DNA of 44,535 bases, taken from positions 1 through 44,535 of the forward strand of contig JAIUOA010000019.1 of the NCBI GenBank assembly GCA_020161295.1, given 5' to 3'. Made by a program: the position numbers and the translations under genes. Below the pieces are notes generated by a model. The model was not told where the DNA came from. It ran no database searches and was given only the letters and a program-made list of their open reading frames with translations. This stretch comes from Bacillota bacterium. GTDB taxonomy: Bacteria; Bacillota; Clostridia; Peptostreptococcales; Acidaminobacteraceae. Position 1 is the first letter of the stretch. Each line of letters begins with the position of its first letter. Shown piece by piece: positions 8,659 to 16,898 of this stretch.

Positions 8659-8904
8659 AAAAGTCCCCCTTACTCTATTAACAGGCTGATATCGGCAAAC
8701 AGGTTTGCCGTCCTATGTATGCTCGATCGATTCGGTATGTTATGTTTATATCATTAATTATAGGATTATATCAAAATTTGTGATATGGGTAATTATTAGT
8801 TGTCATTGACAAAAGGGTGTTATGCAATTTGCCTTATTATGTGGTAAAATAGACTATACTAAAATAACTTTTAAAGTGTTGAAATTTTAACATAAGGAGC
8901 CCTT

Positions 8905-11478
8905 ATGCATAATAGTTTGGAAATCCTTTTTAACCTCGGAATGTTGACCTCCTTAAGCTGTTTATCTGGGGTCATCGGTCATGATCCTCATAAACCTTTA
9001 CAAAACCGCCTCGTTCAAGGATTGATCTTTGGATTTGCATCAATATTAGGCATGCTAAATCCATTGGTACTGGCACCAGGGCTTATTTTTGACGGTCGTT
9101 CGGTGATGATCAGTGTCGCGGGGATGTACTTCGGACCTTTGACTGCTGCCGTTGCAGCGTTAGGACCTTTCATGCTACGGATTTATCAGGGGGGTTCGGG
9201 CATGATCATGGGAATTTCAGTTATTACAGCTGCCGCAGTGATCGGAAGCCTATTTCATATGAGGCTCAAACGGCTGACAGGTCATCAGGATTCGGATTAT
9301 CATATGATGTCAGTGTCACTGAAGGAAATCGGTGTCATGGGCCTAATCGTGCACGTGGTAATGGTGCTTCTGATGTTTACATTGCCTAAAGAGCGCGCCT
9401 TAGAGACGATTAAGAACGTCGGCTCGATCGTCATCATCGCGTATCCATTAACCATGATGCTGATCGGCAGCATCCTATCGGCCTTTGCTGAGAAAAAACG
9501 CATGTCTGAAGCGCTGATGGAACGCGAAAAGGATTTAATGAATTCGCATGGCGAGTTGGAGGCAGGAATAGAAGAGCTCATCGCTCAGGAAGAGGAAATA
9601 CGCCAGCAATATCAGCATATACAGGAAAGCGAGCAAAAGCTTAGAGCGGTATTTGATGAAGCCTCAGTGGGCATCAACATCGCCGAGTATGGCACTGGAA
9701 TTATCTTACAAGCGAATCCTGCGTTTTATAGACTTATCGGTAAAGCTGAAAGTGAAATTATAGGCTATCCATGGACGACCTTTACGCATCCTGATGATGT
9801 AGCTCTCAACCTCGAGCTAAATAAAGGACTAAAGGAAGGTAAAATAAACCAGTTTGAGCTGGAAAAACGATACATCAAGGGCGATGGGAGCATTATTTGG
9901 GTAACCATCAAGAACACCGTCACGAGTTGGGATGAATCGGGCAAGCTTTATGAGCTTTGCTTCATCGAAGACATTACCGAAAAGAAACGGGCGCTTGAAG
10001 CACTTCAGGAAAGCGAGCTGAGCTTTAGAAGCATCTTTGAGAGTACCTCTGATACAGTGCTCATGTTCAATCGCGAGCGCATCATCGACTGTAATGATTC
10101 TGCAGTAAAGCTATTCGGCGCCACCAGTAAAGAAGACATCGTCGGAAAAACAGTGGATCATTTTTCGGCGGTGATTCAGCCAGATGGTCTTTCTTCTGCG
10201 GTTAAAGCCGGTCTTTTATTAAAACAATGTCGTGAAGAGGGAACTGCTAGATTCGAGTGGCTGCATAAGCGCATGGATGAATCGCTGTTCACCGTTGAGG
10301 TGGTGCTTACGCGAATTACATTGCACGGTGAGGACATTGTCCACGCATCCGTAAGGGATATCACTGACAGAAAGCTCATGGAGCAAAGGTTATCGCATCT
10401 CAGCTACCATGACCAGCTAACGGGTATCTATAATCGCCGCTATTTTGAAGAAGAGTTTAAACGACTGAATGTAGAGCGAAATCTACCGCTCACGTTGATG
10501 ATGGCAGATGTGGACGGGCTGAAGCTCGTAAACGACTCCTTCGGCCACGTGGTAGGCGATCAGCTCCTCATCAAGGTTTCCGAGCTTCTTCTAAAGGGAT
10601 GCCGAAGTGACGACCTAGTAGCGCGTATCGGTGGCGATGAGTTCGTCATCCTGTTACCGCAGACTTCGGCACGTGAGGCAGAGGAGATCGCAGGACGCAT
10701 CATGAAATACTCTAAGAGTGAAACCATAGAAAATATTCAGGTTTCCATGTCCATCGGGTGGGCAACGGAGAAGGTAACACCTGCGCCGTACTCAGACATG
10801 CTTAAAATCGCTGAGGACTACCTCTACCGTAAAAAGCTGTTCGTCAGCCCAAGTCAAAGAAATAAAACGATTCATACGATTATTCATACACTGCACGAGA
10901 AAAATAAACGTGAAGAACTCCATTCCTATCGTGTGGCGGCACTTTGCGAGAGTATCGGCACCCGCATGGGGCTTAAAGCAGAAAAAATAAAAGAACTTAA
11001 GCATTTAGGTCTATTACATGATATCGGTAAGGTAGGCGTCGACGAGCAAATGCTGAACAAGCCTGGTAAACTCACGGATATCGAATGGCGTGAGATGACG
11101 AAGCATCCTGAAATCGGCTATCGCATCCTCAGTACGGTTAATGAAATGAAGGAGATGGCAGAAAGTGTGCTGGCACATCATGAGCGTTATGATGGAAAAG
11201 GCTATCCACGGGGTTTGAAAGGGGATGCGATTCCACTTCATGCGCGGATCATCACTTTAGCCGACGCTTTCGATGCCATGATCAGTGTCCGCCCTTACCG
11301 CGACGCGCTCTCGAGAGAGGAAGCCATCGAAGAAGTCAAGCGAAACGCTGGCACCCAGTTTGATCCACTGGTGGTTAAGGCTTTCCTTTTACTTATGGAA
11401 GACCCAGCATATCAAATTCCAAACATCGCCGATTATCAAGAGATGAATGAGGCGCTAGAGGATGTACTAAAACTATAA
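8905..11478 (+). CDS. LytS-like membrane sensor with two PAS, GGDEF and HD-GYP domains
   Basis: An 857-residue c-di-GMP enzyme. Residues ~1-205 are a 5TM LytS/YhcK-type receptor region, with DGRSVMISVAGMYFGPLTAA and an IYQGGSG loop. A coiled linker (~205-250) follows, then two PAS domains (~255-365 and ~370-490, each ending in a DIT-type motif). The GGDEF domain has an intact GGDEF at 576-580 preceded by RSDD, a possible inhibitory I-site. The HD-GYP phosphodiesterase has HD at 705-706 (LLHDIGKVG) and GYP at 766-768 (DGKGYPRGL). Both making and breaking c-di-GMP are therefore possible. The ATG at 8905 follows AAGGAGCC. The 246-base upstream gap holds TTGACA at 8806-8811, but no well-spaced -10. 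Confidence 0.93.
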   Translation: MHNSLEILFNLGMLTSLSCLSGVIGHDPHKPLQNRLVQGLIFGFASILGMLNPLVLAPGLIFDGRSVMISVAGMYFGPLTAAVAALGPFMLRIYQGGSGMIMGISVITAAAVIGSLFHMRLKRLTGHQDSDYHMMSVSLKEIGVMGLIVHVVMVLLMFTLPKERALETIKNVGSIVIIAYPLTMMLIGSILSAFAEKKRMSEALMEREKDLMNSHGELEAGIEELIAQEEEIRQQYQHIQESEQKLRAVFDEASVGINIAEYGTGIILQANPAFYRLIGKAESEIIGYPWTTFTHPDDVALNLELNKGLKEGKINQFELEKRYIKGDGSIIWVTIKNTVTSWDESGKLYELCFIEDITEKKRALEALQESELSFRSIFESTSDTVLMFNRERIIDCNDSAVKLFGATSKEDIVGKTVDHFSAVIQPDGLSSAVKAGLLLKQCREEGTARFEWLHKRMDESLFTVEVVLTRITLHGEDIVHASVRDITDRKLMEQRLSHLSYHDQLTGIYNRRYFEEEFKRLNVERNLPLTLMMADVDGLKLVNDSFGHVVGDQLLIKVSELLLKGCRSDDLVARIGGDEFVILLPQTSAREAEEIAGRIMKYSKSETIENIQVSMSIGWATEKVTPAPYSDMLKIAEDYLYRKKLFVSPSQRNKTIHTIIHTLHEKNKREELHSYRVAALCESIGTRMGLKAEKIKELKHLGLLHDIGKVGVDEQMLNKPGKLTDIEWREMTKHPEIGYRILSTVNEMKEMAESVLAHHERYDGKGYPRGLKGDAIPLHARIITLADAFDAMISVRPYRDALSREEAIEEVKRNAGTQFDPLVVKAFLLLMEDPAYQIPNIADYQEMNEALEDVLKL

Positions 11479-11485
11479 AACCATC

Positions 11486-11516
11486 AACCTTGTGAGTCTG
11501 ACTCACAAGGTTGTTT
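11486..11516 (+). terminator. Intrinsic terminator after the GGDEF/HD-GYP gene
   Basis: AACCTTGTGAGT (11486-11497) pairs perfectly with ACTCACAAGGTT (11501-11512) around CTG, followed by GTTTT. The next gene's ribosome binding site begins at 11518, so the hairpin could also attenuate read-through into the kinase gene. Confidence 0.8.
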
Positions 11517-11528
11517 TAAGGAGCGAAC

Positions 11529-13511
11529 ATGTCAACCCCTAAAGATTCTTATCAAAGTAAGAGCTTGGCCTTCGAATCCTCGACGGAATTCCTGCTCTAT
11601 TCGGATCTGAAGCTCTCTTTAATTACCAGCCAATACGCCACGAAAGCCACACTATTTCAAAGTGCAAACAGCATCGTGTATCTAGTGAACCATCAAGAAT
11701 CTGAAAAGCCTTATACCTTAAAGGCCATACGTAAAATGAATGGTGTGAACTTCGATTTTAACGCTTTTCAGCAACTCGACCATCCAAATCTAATTCCACT
11801 CACGGAGCATCTCGAGTCCGAGCACTTCCACATATTGATAAAGCCCTATGTTCCAGGCATTGACTTACATATGTTTGTTCAGCAAAACGGCCCCTTAAGA
11901 GGGGAGGCGTTAAAAGCTTTAATCGACCAGCTCACCAGTGCCATCGCTTACCTGCATACCCAGGAGAAAGCACTAATTTTTCGTGACCTGAAGCCTTCAA
12001 ACGTCATCGTCACTGAAACGCCGCTAGGGCTTCTATTCACCATTATCGACATCGAAACCATGCGGAAAACACAGACCGATAAAACCTCTGATACCTATTT
12101 CGTGTTATCACACGGGTTTTCATCACCAGAACAGTACGGCTATCAACAGTCAGATCCTCGTTCTGACATCTATTCACTGGGGGCGACGCTTTTTTACGCC
12201 ATGACGGGCGAAAAACCGGATCATAAGATGAACATCTACAGGCACCTCGTTAAGCATCCGATGCCTGTGAACCGGGTTACCGCACTGGCCATCGAAAAAT
12301 GCCTCGCCTTCGATCCCACACGTCGTCACCATTCCGTCCATAAATTCAGGCGCGCACTGAAGCGTCCAAATATCCTTTCAATGCTCAAAAAGGATGGCCT
12401 CGTGGCCTCATTAGCGTTTGCTTTGATAATCGTGTTTTCCATCGCTTTCGGCTACGCCAATGCAATCCTCGGCGAAAATGACCCTACACGATCCACCACC
12501 ATGACTGGAAGTGCCTTAGAGACAGAAAAGACTTTATTCACAGAGCCTTCGGGAGAAACAGAGGCTTTACCCGAAACAGAACCTTCTCAAGAAACCGAAC
12601 CAACTGAAGAAACTGATCCTTTTGAAAAAACTGATCGGACTGGTGAAATCGAATCATCAAACGAAAACGAATCCTCTAATGAAAACATTTCGGAAGTGTT
12701 TAAGAACCAGCCAGATTCTACGACCGAAACCATAAAACAAACGTCTACTGAGGCGACAACTCAACCTATTACTCAGCCTACCACGCTACAAGCCTCAACA
12801 ACTACTACGGAATCTTCGGTCGACGACTATCCCATTATCGGCAGAAGTGAAGGCGTCATACTCGTTCACCTGTCCGGAACGCAATATCGTATCACTATTA
12901 ATCCGAATAATATGCCTTCAGGTCAGGAAAATGTTGCTTATATGAGTGTCTACAGTGTTCAAACTGTACCAGATTCAGCTGAAATAAAACAACTCTCAAA
13001 TGATGCAGTCACCAAAGGATATGGTTTTCATCCCTTTGACTATCGCACAGGGTATGGATCTAATTTAGTTGGCAACCACTACTTGGTGCTTTTGTATGAT
13101 GAAAGTTCTAAATTACTGGGTTACAGAATATTTGAAAATGTAAAATCTACCACCAGCAGTATAAGCGGTTCAGGAAACGCAGTCACTGAAGAACGTTTAG
13201 TAAAAGTTGCAGAAGGCGTTACACTGGATGTGCGCGCTGCCGACATGACGCTCTATGTGGACACCTCAAAGCTCCCTGCGGATCAAAAGGACTTAGCGAG
13301 CGTCGCCATCATGGGAAATGTTAAAATAGGCGACCAAAAACAGCTCGATTACATCATCGAAGAAATCGAGGTGCTTGGGCGTTATATGAGGCCCTATCGC
13401 AGCACATGTGTCAACTCTGGATACGGCGGACTCACCTTCGATACGCAGTCATGGTACATTATATTCGTAAACTCACAGCAGAAGGTGACGCGTGTGATTT
13501 CAGTAAATTAG
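11529..13511 (+). CDS. Membrane Ser/Thr protein kinase with two extracytoplasmic repeat domains
   Basis: A 660-residue Hanks-type kinase. The cytoplasmic kinase domain (~35-285) keeps the ATP-site Lys (TLKAIRK), a catalytic loop FRDLKPSNVIV (~150; FRD instead of HRD), DIE in place of DFG (IIDIETMRKT), a SPEQYG activation segment and SDIYSLGATLF. The glycine-rich loop is poor in glycine. One membrane helix (~295-318) is followed by a Glu/Thr/Ser-rich stalk (~325-430) and two related outer domains (~440-545 and ~560-660), both beginning EGV and containing an LP/MP..Q motif. The stalk looks cell-wall-spanning. A paralogous kinase sits at 32944-34542. The start follows AAGGAGCGAAC. Outer-domain ligand and phosphorylation targets are unknown. 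Confidence 0.88.
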   Translation: MSTPKDSYQSKSLAFESSTEFLLYSDLKLSLITSQYATKATLFQSANSIVYLVNHQESEKPYTLKAIRKMNGVNFDFNAFQQLDHPNLIPLTEHLESEHFHILIKPYVPGIDLHMFVQQNGPLRGEALKALIDQLTSAIAYLHTQEKALIFRDLKPSNVIVTETPLGLLFTIIDIETMRKTQTDKTSDTYFVLSHGFSSPEQYGYQQSDPRSDIYSLGATLFYAMTGEKPDHKMNIYRHLVKHPMPVNRVTALAIEKCLAFDPTRRHHSVHKFRRALKRPNILSMLKKDGLVASLAFALIIVFSIAFGYANAILGENDPTRSTTMTGSALETEKTLFTEPSGETEALPETEPSQETEPTEETDPFEKTDRTGEIESSNENESSNENISEVFKNQPDSTTETIKQTSTEATTQPITQPTTLQASTTTTESSVDDYPIIGRSEGVILVHLSGTQYRITINPNNMPSGQENVAYMSVYSVQTVPDSAEIKQLSNDAVTKGYGFHPFDYRTGYGSNLVGNHYLVLLYDESSKLLGYRIFENVKSTTSSISGSGNAVTEERLVKVAEGVTLDVRAADMTLYVDTSKLPADQKDLASVAIMGNVKIGDQKQLDYIIEEIEVLGRYMRPYRSTCVNSGYGGLTFDTQSWYIIFVNSQQKVTRVISVN

Positions 13512-13517
13512 TTTTAA

Positions 13518-13546
13518 TTGACGTACGCATTAAAGTACGTTAAAAT
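13518..13546 (+). promoter_or_regulatory. Promoter and palindromic operator of the toxin-antitoxin operon
   Basis: TTGACG (13518-13523), a 17-base spacer and TAAAAT (13541-13546) form a good sigma-A-type promoter. Inside the spacer lies an inverted repeat, ACGTAC (13521-13526) and GTACGT (13535-13540). The GTAC core matches the TGTACA half-sites known for E. coli YefM operators, so binding of the antitoxin here would block the promoter. The ribosome binding site TAGGAGGTG follows at 13552-13560. Confidence 0.72.
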
Positions 13547-13564
13547 TAATATAGGAGGTGGCAT

Positions 13565-13813
13565 ATGATCACTTTAAGCATTACGAATTTTAGAAAAAAC
13601 ATTTATAATGTACTTAGTCAGACGATAAAGTTTAATGAACCTATAAATATCAACACAAAAGAAGGAAATGCTGTTATTTTGAGTGAAGAAGACTATAATG
13701 GATTAATTGAAACTTTGTATCTATCTTCTTTTCCTAAATTAAAAGAGAGCATTATTGAAGGATTAAATGCACCTGAATCTGAGTTTGTTAGGGAAGACGA
13801 GGTTGAATGGTAA
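13565..13813 (+). CDS. yefM: YefM/Phd-family antitoxin
   Basis: An 82-residue antitoxin of the Phd/YefM type, with the typical N-terminal DNA-binding fold (MITLSITNFRKNIYNVLSQT) and the strand motif NAVILSEEDYNGLIETLYLL-like, seen as AVILSEEDYNGLIETLYL. The acidic C-terminal tail (about residues 60-82) would wrap and neutralise the toxin. It should bind the palindrome in its own promoter, probably more tightly together with the toxin. Its TAA stop overlaps the toxin start region, the usual antitoxin-first arrangement. It starts behind AGGAGGTG. Confidence 0.85.
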   Translation: MITLSITNFRKNIYNVLSQTIKFNEPININTKEGNAVILSEEDYNGLIETLYLSSFPKLKESIIEGLNAPESEFVREDEVEW

Positions 13814-14073
13814 TGTATACCATACTGTTCAGCAAGACAGCAATTAAGGATTTAGAAAAATTAAAATCATCTGGTTTATCGAGTAAGGCTAAATTATTAG
13901 TCGATCTCTTAACACAAATTCCTTTTGAGTGTCCACCATCATATGAAAAATTAGTTGGTGACTTGAGTGGTGCTTATTCAAGAAAAATAAATATTCAGCA
14001 TCGATTGGTCTATAGTGTTGACCAAGAAAATAAGACAGTGAAAATTTTACGCATGTGGACTCACTATGAGTAA
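13807..14073 (+). CDS. yoeB: YoeB/Txe-family mRNA interferase toxin
   Basis: An 88-residue RelE-superfamily toxin of the YoeB/Txe branch, which cleaves mRNA at the ribosomal A site. Diagnostic blocks are the LVGDLSGAYSRKINIQHRLVY region and the C-terminal HY pair (WTHYE), matching the catalytic Arg and His-Tyr of E. coli YoeB; a Glu in YEKL may match its catalytic Glu. All expected catalytic positions look intact. Two starts are possible: ATG at 13807, inside the antitoxin gene, or ATG at 13813, overlapping the antitoxin stop as TAATG. The second would give 86 residues. A terminator follows directly. Confidence 0.87.
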   Translation: MVMYTILFSKTAIKDLEKLKSSGLSSKAKLLVDLLTQIPFECPPSYEKLVGDLSGAYSRKINIQHRLVYSVDQENKTVKILRMWTHYE

Positions 14074-14082
14074 AAAGCAAAC

Positions 14083-14113
14083 CCCTAAATTTCTGATGAA
14101 ATTTAGGGATTTT
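14083..14113 (+). terminator. Intrinsic terminator of the toxin-antitoxin operon
   Basis: CCCTAAATTTC (14083-14093) pairs perfectly with GAAATTTAGGG (14098-14108) around TGAT, followed by ATTTTT. It isolates the toxin-antitoxin pair from the convergent gene downstream. Confidence 0.88.
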
Positions 14114-14137
14114 TAATTCTAAAGCACAGTTCTTTAA

Positions 14138-14467
14138 TTATACCTCATCGTGTTCGATGACGAGGACCTTATCTCCCAGCTCGATGTCCACTTGCTTAAG
14201 GGCTTCGACGATGGGTTGGTTGATGCTGTATGGGATTTCTAAGAGTACGATTTTATAGCCATCTGAAAGGTACTTGAGGATGTTGTTTTGGTACCAGTCG
14301 AGATAGATGCATACGCGGGAGTCCTGGTCGAACTGACGACCATACGTACAGTAGTTGTGGAGATCATCCGTCTCGTCGATGGTGCGAACACTGTACTCAG
14401 AGATTTTTGCCTCGATTTCTGGGGTAACGTCCTTATAGGCCACTGCCAATATCGTGTACTTATACAT
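14138..14467 (-). CDS. Small conserved-looking protein of unknown function
   Basis: A 109-residue soluble protein starting MYKYTILAVAYKD. The ATG at 14467 is chosen because AAGGAGG lies at 14473-14479 on the minus strand; an upstream in-frame start at 14497 has no such site. No signal peptide or membrane helix is seen. A DDLHNYCTYGRQFDQDSRVC section and an alternating hydrophobic C-terminus (GDKVLVIEHDEV) suggest a small alpha/beta fold. It has its own promoter and is probably not part of the rib operon. I recognise no family. Confidence 0.65.
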   Translation of the reverse strand: MYKYTILAVAYKDVTPEIEAKISEYSVRTIDETDDLHNYCTYGRQFDQDSRVCIYLDWYQNNILKYLSDGYKIVLLEIPYSINQPIVEALKQVDIELGDKVLVIEHDEV

Positions 14468-14520
14468 GATGCCTCCTTCATGCTTCGCATAGCGCATATA
14501 TGTGTTAATTCCTTAACGAC

Positions 14521-14549
14521 ATTTTAACACGAAGTAAACGAGAGTACAA
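14521..14549 (-). promoter_or_regulatory. Promoter for the 109-residue protein gene
   Basis: On the minus strand TTGTAC (14549-14544), a 17-base spacer and TAAAAT (14526-14521) form a well-spaced sigma-A-type promoter, about 55 bases ahead of the start at 14467. It lies just beyond the 3' end of the HAD gene and marks a new transcription unit. Confidence 0.6.
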
Positions 14550-14559
14550 GTGACGAAAG

Positions 14560-15204
14560 CTATCCCAGCTTACGTATGGACGTAATCAAATGGTCGGCAT
14601 GCTCAAACTCTTCCGCTTTTCCGTAGCCATAGAGGCATCCGATGGTGGTGATGTGATTTGCCCGGCCAGCTTCCATGTCGTGGATACGGTCGCCGATGAT
14701 GGCCATGGGGCCTTCGAACTGGGGCATGATACGCTCAAGTACCTCAGCCTTGGTAATCTGGTCGAACATTCCTGAGCAGTAGAAATGATGGAAATAGCGG
14801 TCTAGACCAAACGCGCGTGTGCCCGATGCCATGTAGGCAGGACTACAGTTGCTTAGAAAGACGAGGGTATAGCCATCATCACGTAGTGCCGCTAAAGTGT
14901 TCTCCACACCGTCATATAACGAACCTTCACCATTATCTAAAAGACGACGCATTTCTGTGCCGACGATTTGACTTACAGCGAGCCTCACGTCATCCGGAAG
15001 CTCTGGCATAAAGCTCTGCCACATGTCACGGCTATTATAGCCGAGCCACTGAGAAACCTCTTCTAATGTAAAGTGTCTCGGCTCAGCATGACCCTTTGTC
15101 ACTAAATACTCATAACCCTTCATAAACGCTGGATAGTAGATTTTGATGCTTTCGTGAATCGTGCCGTCGAAATCGAAAAACAGCGTTTTATAACCTGTAA
15201 GCAT
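14560..15204 (-). CDS. HAD-superfamily phosphatase, last gene of the riboflavin operon
   Basis: A 214-residue haloacid dehalogenase hydrolase with a C1-type helical cap. Motif I is FFDFDGTIHES (nucleophile Asp and the +2 acid), motif II is VFLSNCS, motif III is likely the Lys in QITKAEVLERI, and motif IV is IIGDRIHDMEAG. It resembles phosphoglycolate-phosphatase-like enzymes. Its ATG overlaps the ribH stop as TAATG, and it is the last gene of the rib unit. Riboflavin synthesis needs a phosphatase for 5-amino-6-(5-phosphoribitylamino)uracil, supplied in other bacteria by HAD enzymes, so that role is the natural inference. A general sugar-phosphate phosphatase is the alternative. Confidence 0.85.
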   Translation of the reverse strand: MLTGYKTLFFDFDGTIHESIKIYYPAFMKGYEYLVTKGHAEPRHFTLEEVSQWLGYNSRDMWQSFMPELPDDVRLAVSQIVGTEMRRLLDNGEGSLYDGVENTLAALRDDGYTLVFLSNCSPAYMASGTRAFGLDRYFHHFYCSGMFDQITKAEVLERIMPQFEGPMAIIGDRIHDMEAGRANHITTIGCLYGYGKAEEFEHADHLITSIRKLG

Positions 15205-15668
15205 TACCCGATCACCTTCAGTAGGTTGGCCATTTCGATGGCAGTAACCGCGGCATCGTAGCCTTTATTACCCGCTTTAGTCCCCGCGCGCTCGATGGCT
15301 TGTTCGATGGAGTCCACTGTGAGGACGCCGAAGATTACAGGAACGCCAGATGCCATGGAAGCCTGAGCCACCCCCTTGGTCACTTCGCTGGAAACGTAGT
15401 CGAAGTGTGGGGTAGCGCCTCTGATGACTGCGCCGAGGCAGATTACCGCATCGTAGTTGCCCGAGTTTGCCATCTTTTGTGCGATAAGCGGAATTTCGAA
15501 TGCACCTGGTACCCAAGCGAGGTCGATGTCCGATTCTTCTACGCCGTGACGCTTTAACGCATCCAATGCGCCTCCCAGTAATTTTGAACCGATCAGTTCG
15601 TTAAAACGACCGACGATGATACCGAATTTTTGGTTTTGCGATACTAAATTGCCTTCTAATACTCTCAT
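15204..15668 (-). CDS. ribH: Possible separately translated lumazine synthase from the internal start
   Basis: The ATG at 15668 is preceded, on the minus strand, by AAGGAGG at 15680-15674 with 5 intervening bases, an excellent initiation site inside the fused gene. Translation here gives a 154-residue protein, exactly the usual length of free 6,7-dimethyl-8-ribityllumazine synthase, which assembles into pentamers or 60-mers. It would condense 5-amino-6-ribitylaminouracil with dihydroxybutanone phosphate. This would be a second product nested in the fusion gene, or the true gene if the fusion is an artefact. Confidence 0.6.
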   Translation of the reverse strand: MRVLEGNLVSQNQKFGIIVGRFNELIGSKLLGGALDALKRHGVEESDIDLAWVPGAFEIPLIAQKMANSGNYDAVICLGAVIRGATPHFDYVSSEVTKGVAQASMASGVPVIFGVLTVDSIEQAIERAGTKAGNKGYDAAVTAIEMANLLKVIG

Positions 15669-16874
15669 GGAGTCCTCCTTATAATTGAGCATGTGGCCCA
15701 TTTTTTCCTGTTTGGTCTTTAAATAGAATTCATTTTTTTCATTATGGTTCATCTGGATTGGGACACGCGACACGATCTCGATGCCGTAGCCCTCCAGTCC
15801 ACTGAGCTTTTTAGGGTTGTTGGTCATGAGCTTCAGCTTTTTCGCTCCGAGCAAGTAGAGAATTTGGGCGCCAATCCCATAGTCGCGCATGTCCTCAGGA
15901 AAGCCCAGTGCCACGTTTGCCTCCACAGTGTCATAGCCCTGGTCCTGTAGATCGTAGGCCTTAATCTTATTGATCAGCCCGATGCCGCGCCCCTCCTGAC
16001 GCATGTAGAGGAGGATGCCGCGCTCTTCCGATTCGATGGCGCGAAGCGCTTCTGCCAGCTGATCGCCACAGTCACATCTGAGTGACCCGAACGCATCGCC
16101 GGTGAGACATTCCGAGTGGACGCGCACCAGAACCGGTTCGCCGTCAGCCACATCGCCCTTCACCAGTGCCACGTGGTGTTCACCGGTGAGCAGGTTGTTA
16201 AAGCCCACCATTTTAAAGTGACCATGCTTCGTGGGCATATCGGAGGATGCCACGCGCTCTACTAAAAGCTCCGTTTGTCTGCGGTAGGCGATGAGGTCAG
16301 CGATGGTGATGAACTTAAGACCGTGTTCAGCGGCGAACTTCGTGAGCTCAGGGACGCGCGCCATGCTGCCGTCGTCGTTCATGATCTCGCAGATGACACC
16401 TGCCTCTGAAAAGCCAGCCATTCTGGCCAGGTCCACAGCAGCCTCGGTGTGACCAGCTCGGACGAGAACGCCGCCTTTACGTGCTTTTAACGGGAAGATG
16501 TGTCCCGGTTTATTAAAGTCCGTAGGCACTGCGCCTGGATCCACGAGCTTTTTGATGGTGTCGGCACGCTCAGCTGCTGAAATGCCTGTGGTACAGGTGA
16601 TGGCATCCACTGAGACGGTAAAGGCCGTTTCTTTTGGATCGGTGTTGTTCGTCACCATCTGTCCGATATTCAGGTGTGTGAGGCGCTCTGCGGTCATGGG
16701 CACACAGATGAGGCCTCTGCCGTATTTCGCCATGAAGTTTACCGCCTCGGTGGTGACTGCGTCTGCGGCCATGAGGAGGTCGCCTTCGTTTTCTCTGTCC
16801 TCATCGTCGACGACGACGACCATTTTGCCTGCGCGAATGTCCTCGATGGCTTCGCTGATTGTATTAAAAATCAT
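15204..16874 (-). CDS. ribBA-ribH: Trifunctional RibBA-RibH fusion (DHBP synthase, GTP cyclohydrolase II, lumazine synthase)
   Basis: One continuous reading frame of 556 residues covers three riboflavin enzymes. The N-terminal part is 3,4-dihydroxy-2-butanone-4-phosphate synthase ([19 protein letters not shown]). The middle is GTP cyclohydrolase II, with zinc cysteines in [20 protein letters not shown] and the RQEGRGIGL motif. The last ~154 residues, from MRVLEGNL, are lumazine synthase ([24 protein letters not shown]). The start at 16874 follows GGGAGGA; an earlier in-frame ATG lacks a site. At the ribA-ribH junction there is no stop, yet AAGGAGG (15680-15674) and an ATG at 15668 remain, so RibH may also be made alone. 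A TAA lies one frame away at the junction. It may be a genuine fusion or a one-base error in the sequence. Confidence 0.9.
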   Translation of the reverse strand: MIFNTISEAIEDIRAGKMVVVVDDEDRENEGDLLMAADAVTTEAVNFMAKYGRGLICVPMTAERLTHLNIGQMVTNNTDPKETAFTVSVDAITCTTGISAAERADTIKKLVDPGAVPTDFNKPGHIFPLKARKGGVLVRAGHTEAAVDLARMAGFSEAGVICEIMNDDGSMARVPELTKFAAEHGLKFITIADLIAYRRQTELLVERVASSDMPTKHGHFKMVGFNNLLTGEHHVALVKGDVADGEPVLVRVHSECLTGDAFGSLRCDCGDQLAEALRAIESEERGILLYMRQEGRGIGLINKIKAYDLQDQGYDTVEANVALGFPEDMRDYGIGAQILYLLGAKKLKLMTNNPKKLSGLEGYGIEIVSRVPIQMNHNEKNEFYLKTKQEKMGHMLNYKEDSMRVLEGNLVSQNQKFGIIVGRFNELIGSKLLGGALDALKRHGVEESDIDLAWVPGAFEIPLIAQKMANSGNYDAVICLGAVIRGATPHFDYVSSEVTKGVAQASMASGVPVIFGVLTVDSIEQAIERAGTKAGNKGYDAAVTAIEMANLLKVIG

Positions 16875-16898
16875 ATGTCCTCCCTTGGAATCCATGTC

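Noticed and set aside
8806..8860. TTGACA with TAAAAT or TATACT as promoter of the GGDEF/HD-GYP gene
   Set aside because: No -10-like element stands 16-18 bases behind the TTGACA, so it was not listed as a promoter.
12530..12820. Repetitive Glu/Thr codons in the kinase gene as a possible tandem DNA repeat or CRISPR-like array
   Set aside because: Units are irregular in length and sequence and encode a low-complexity stalk in frame.
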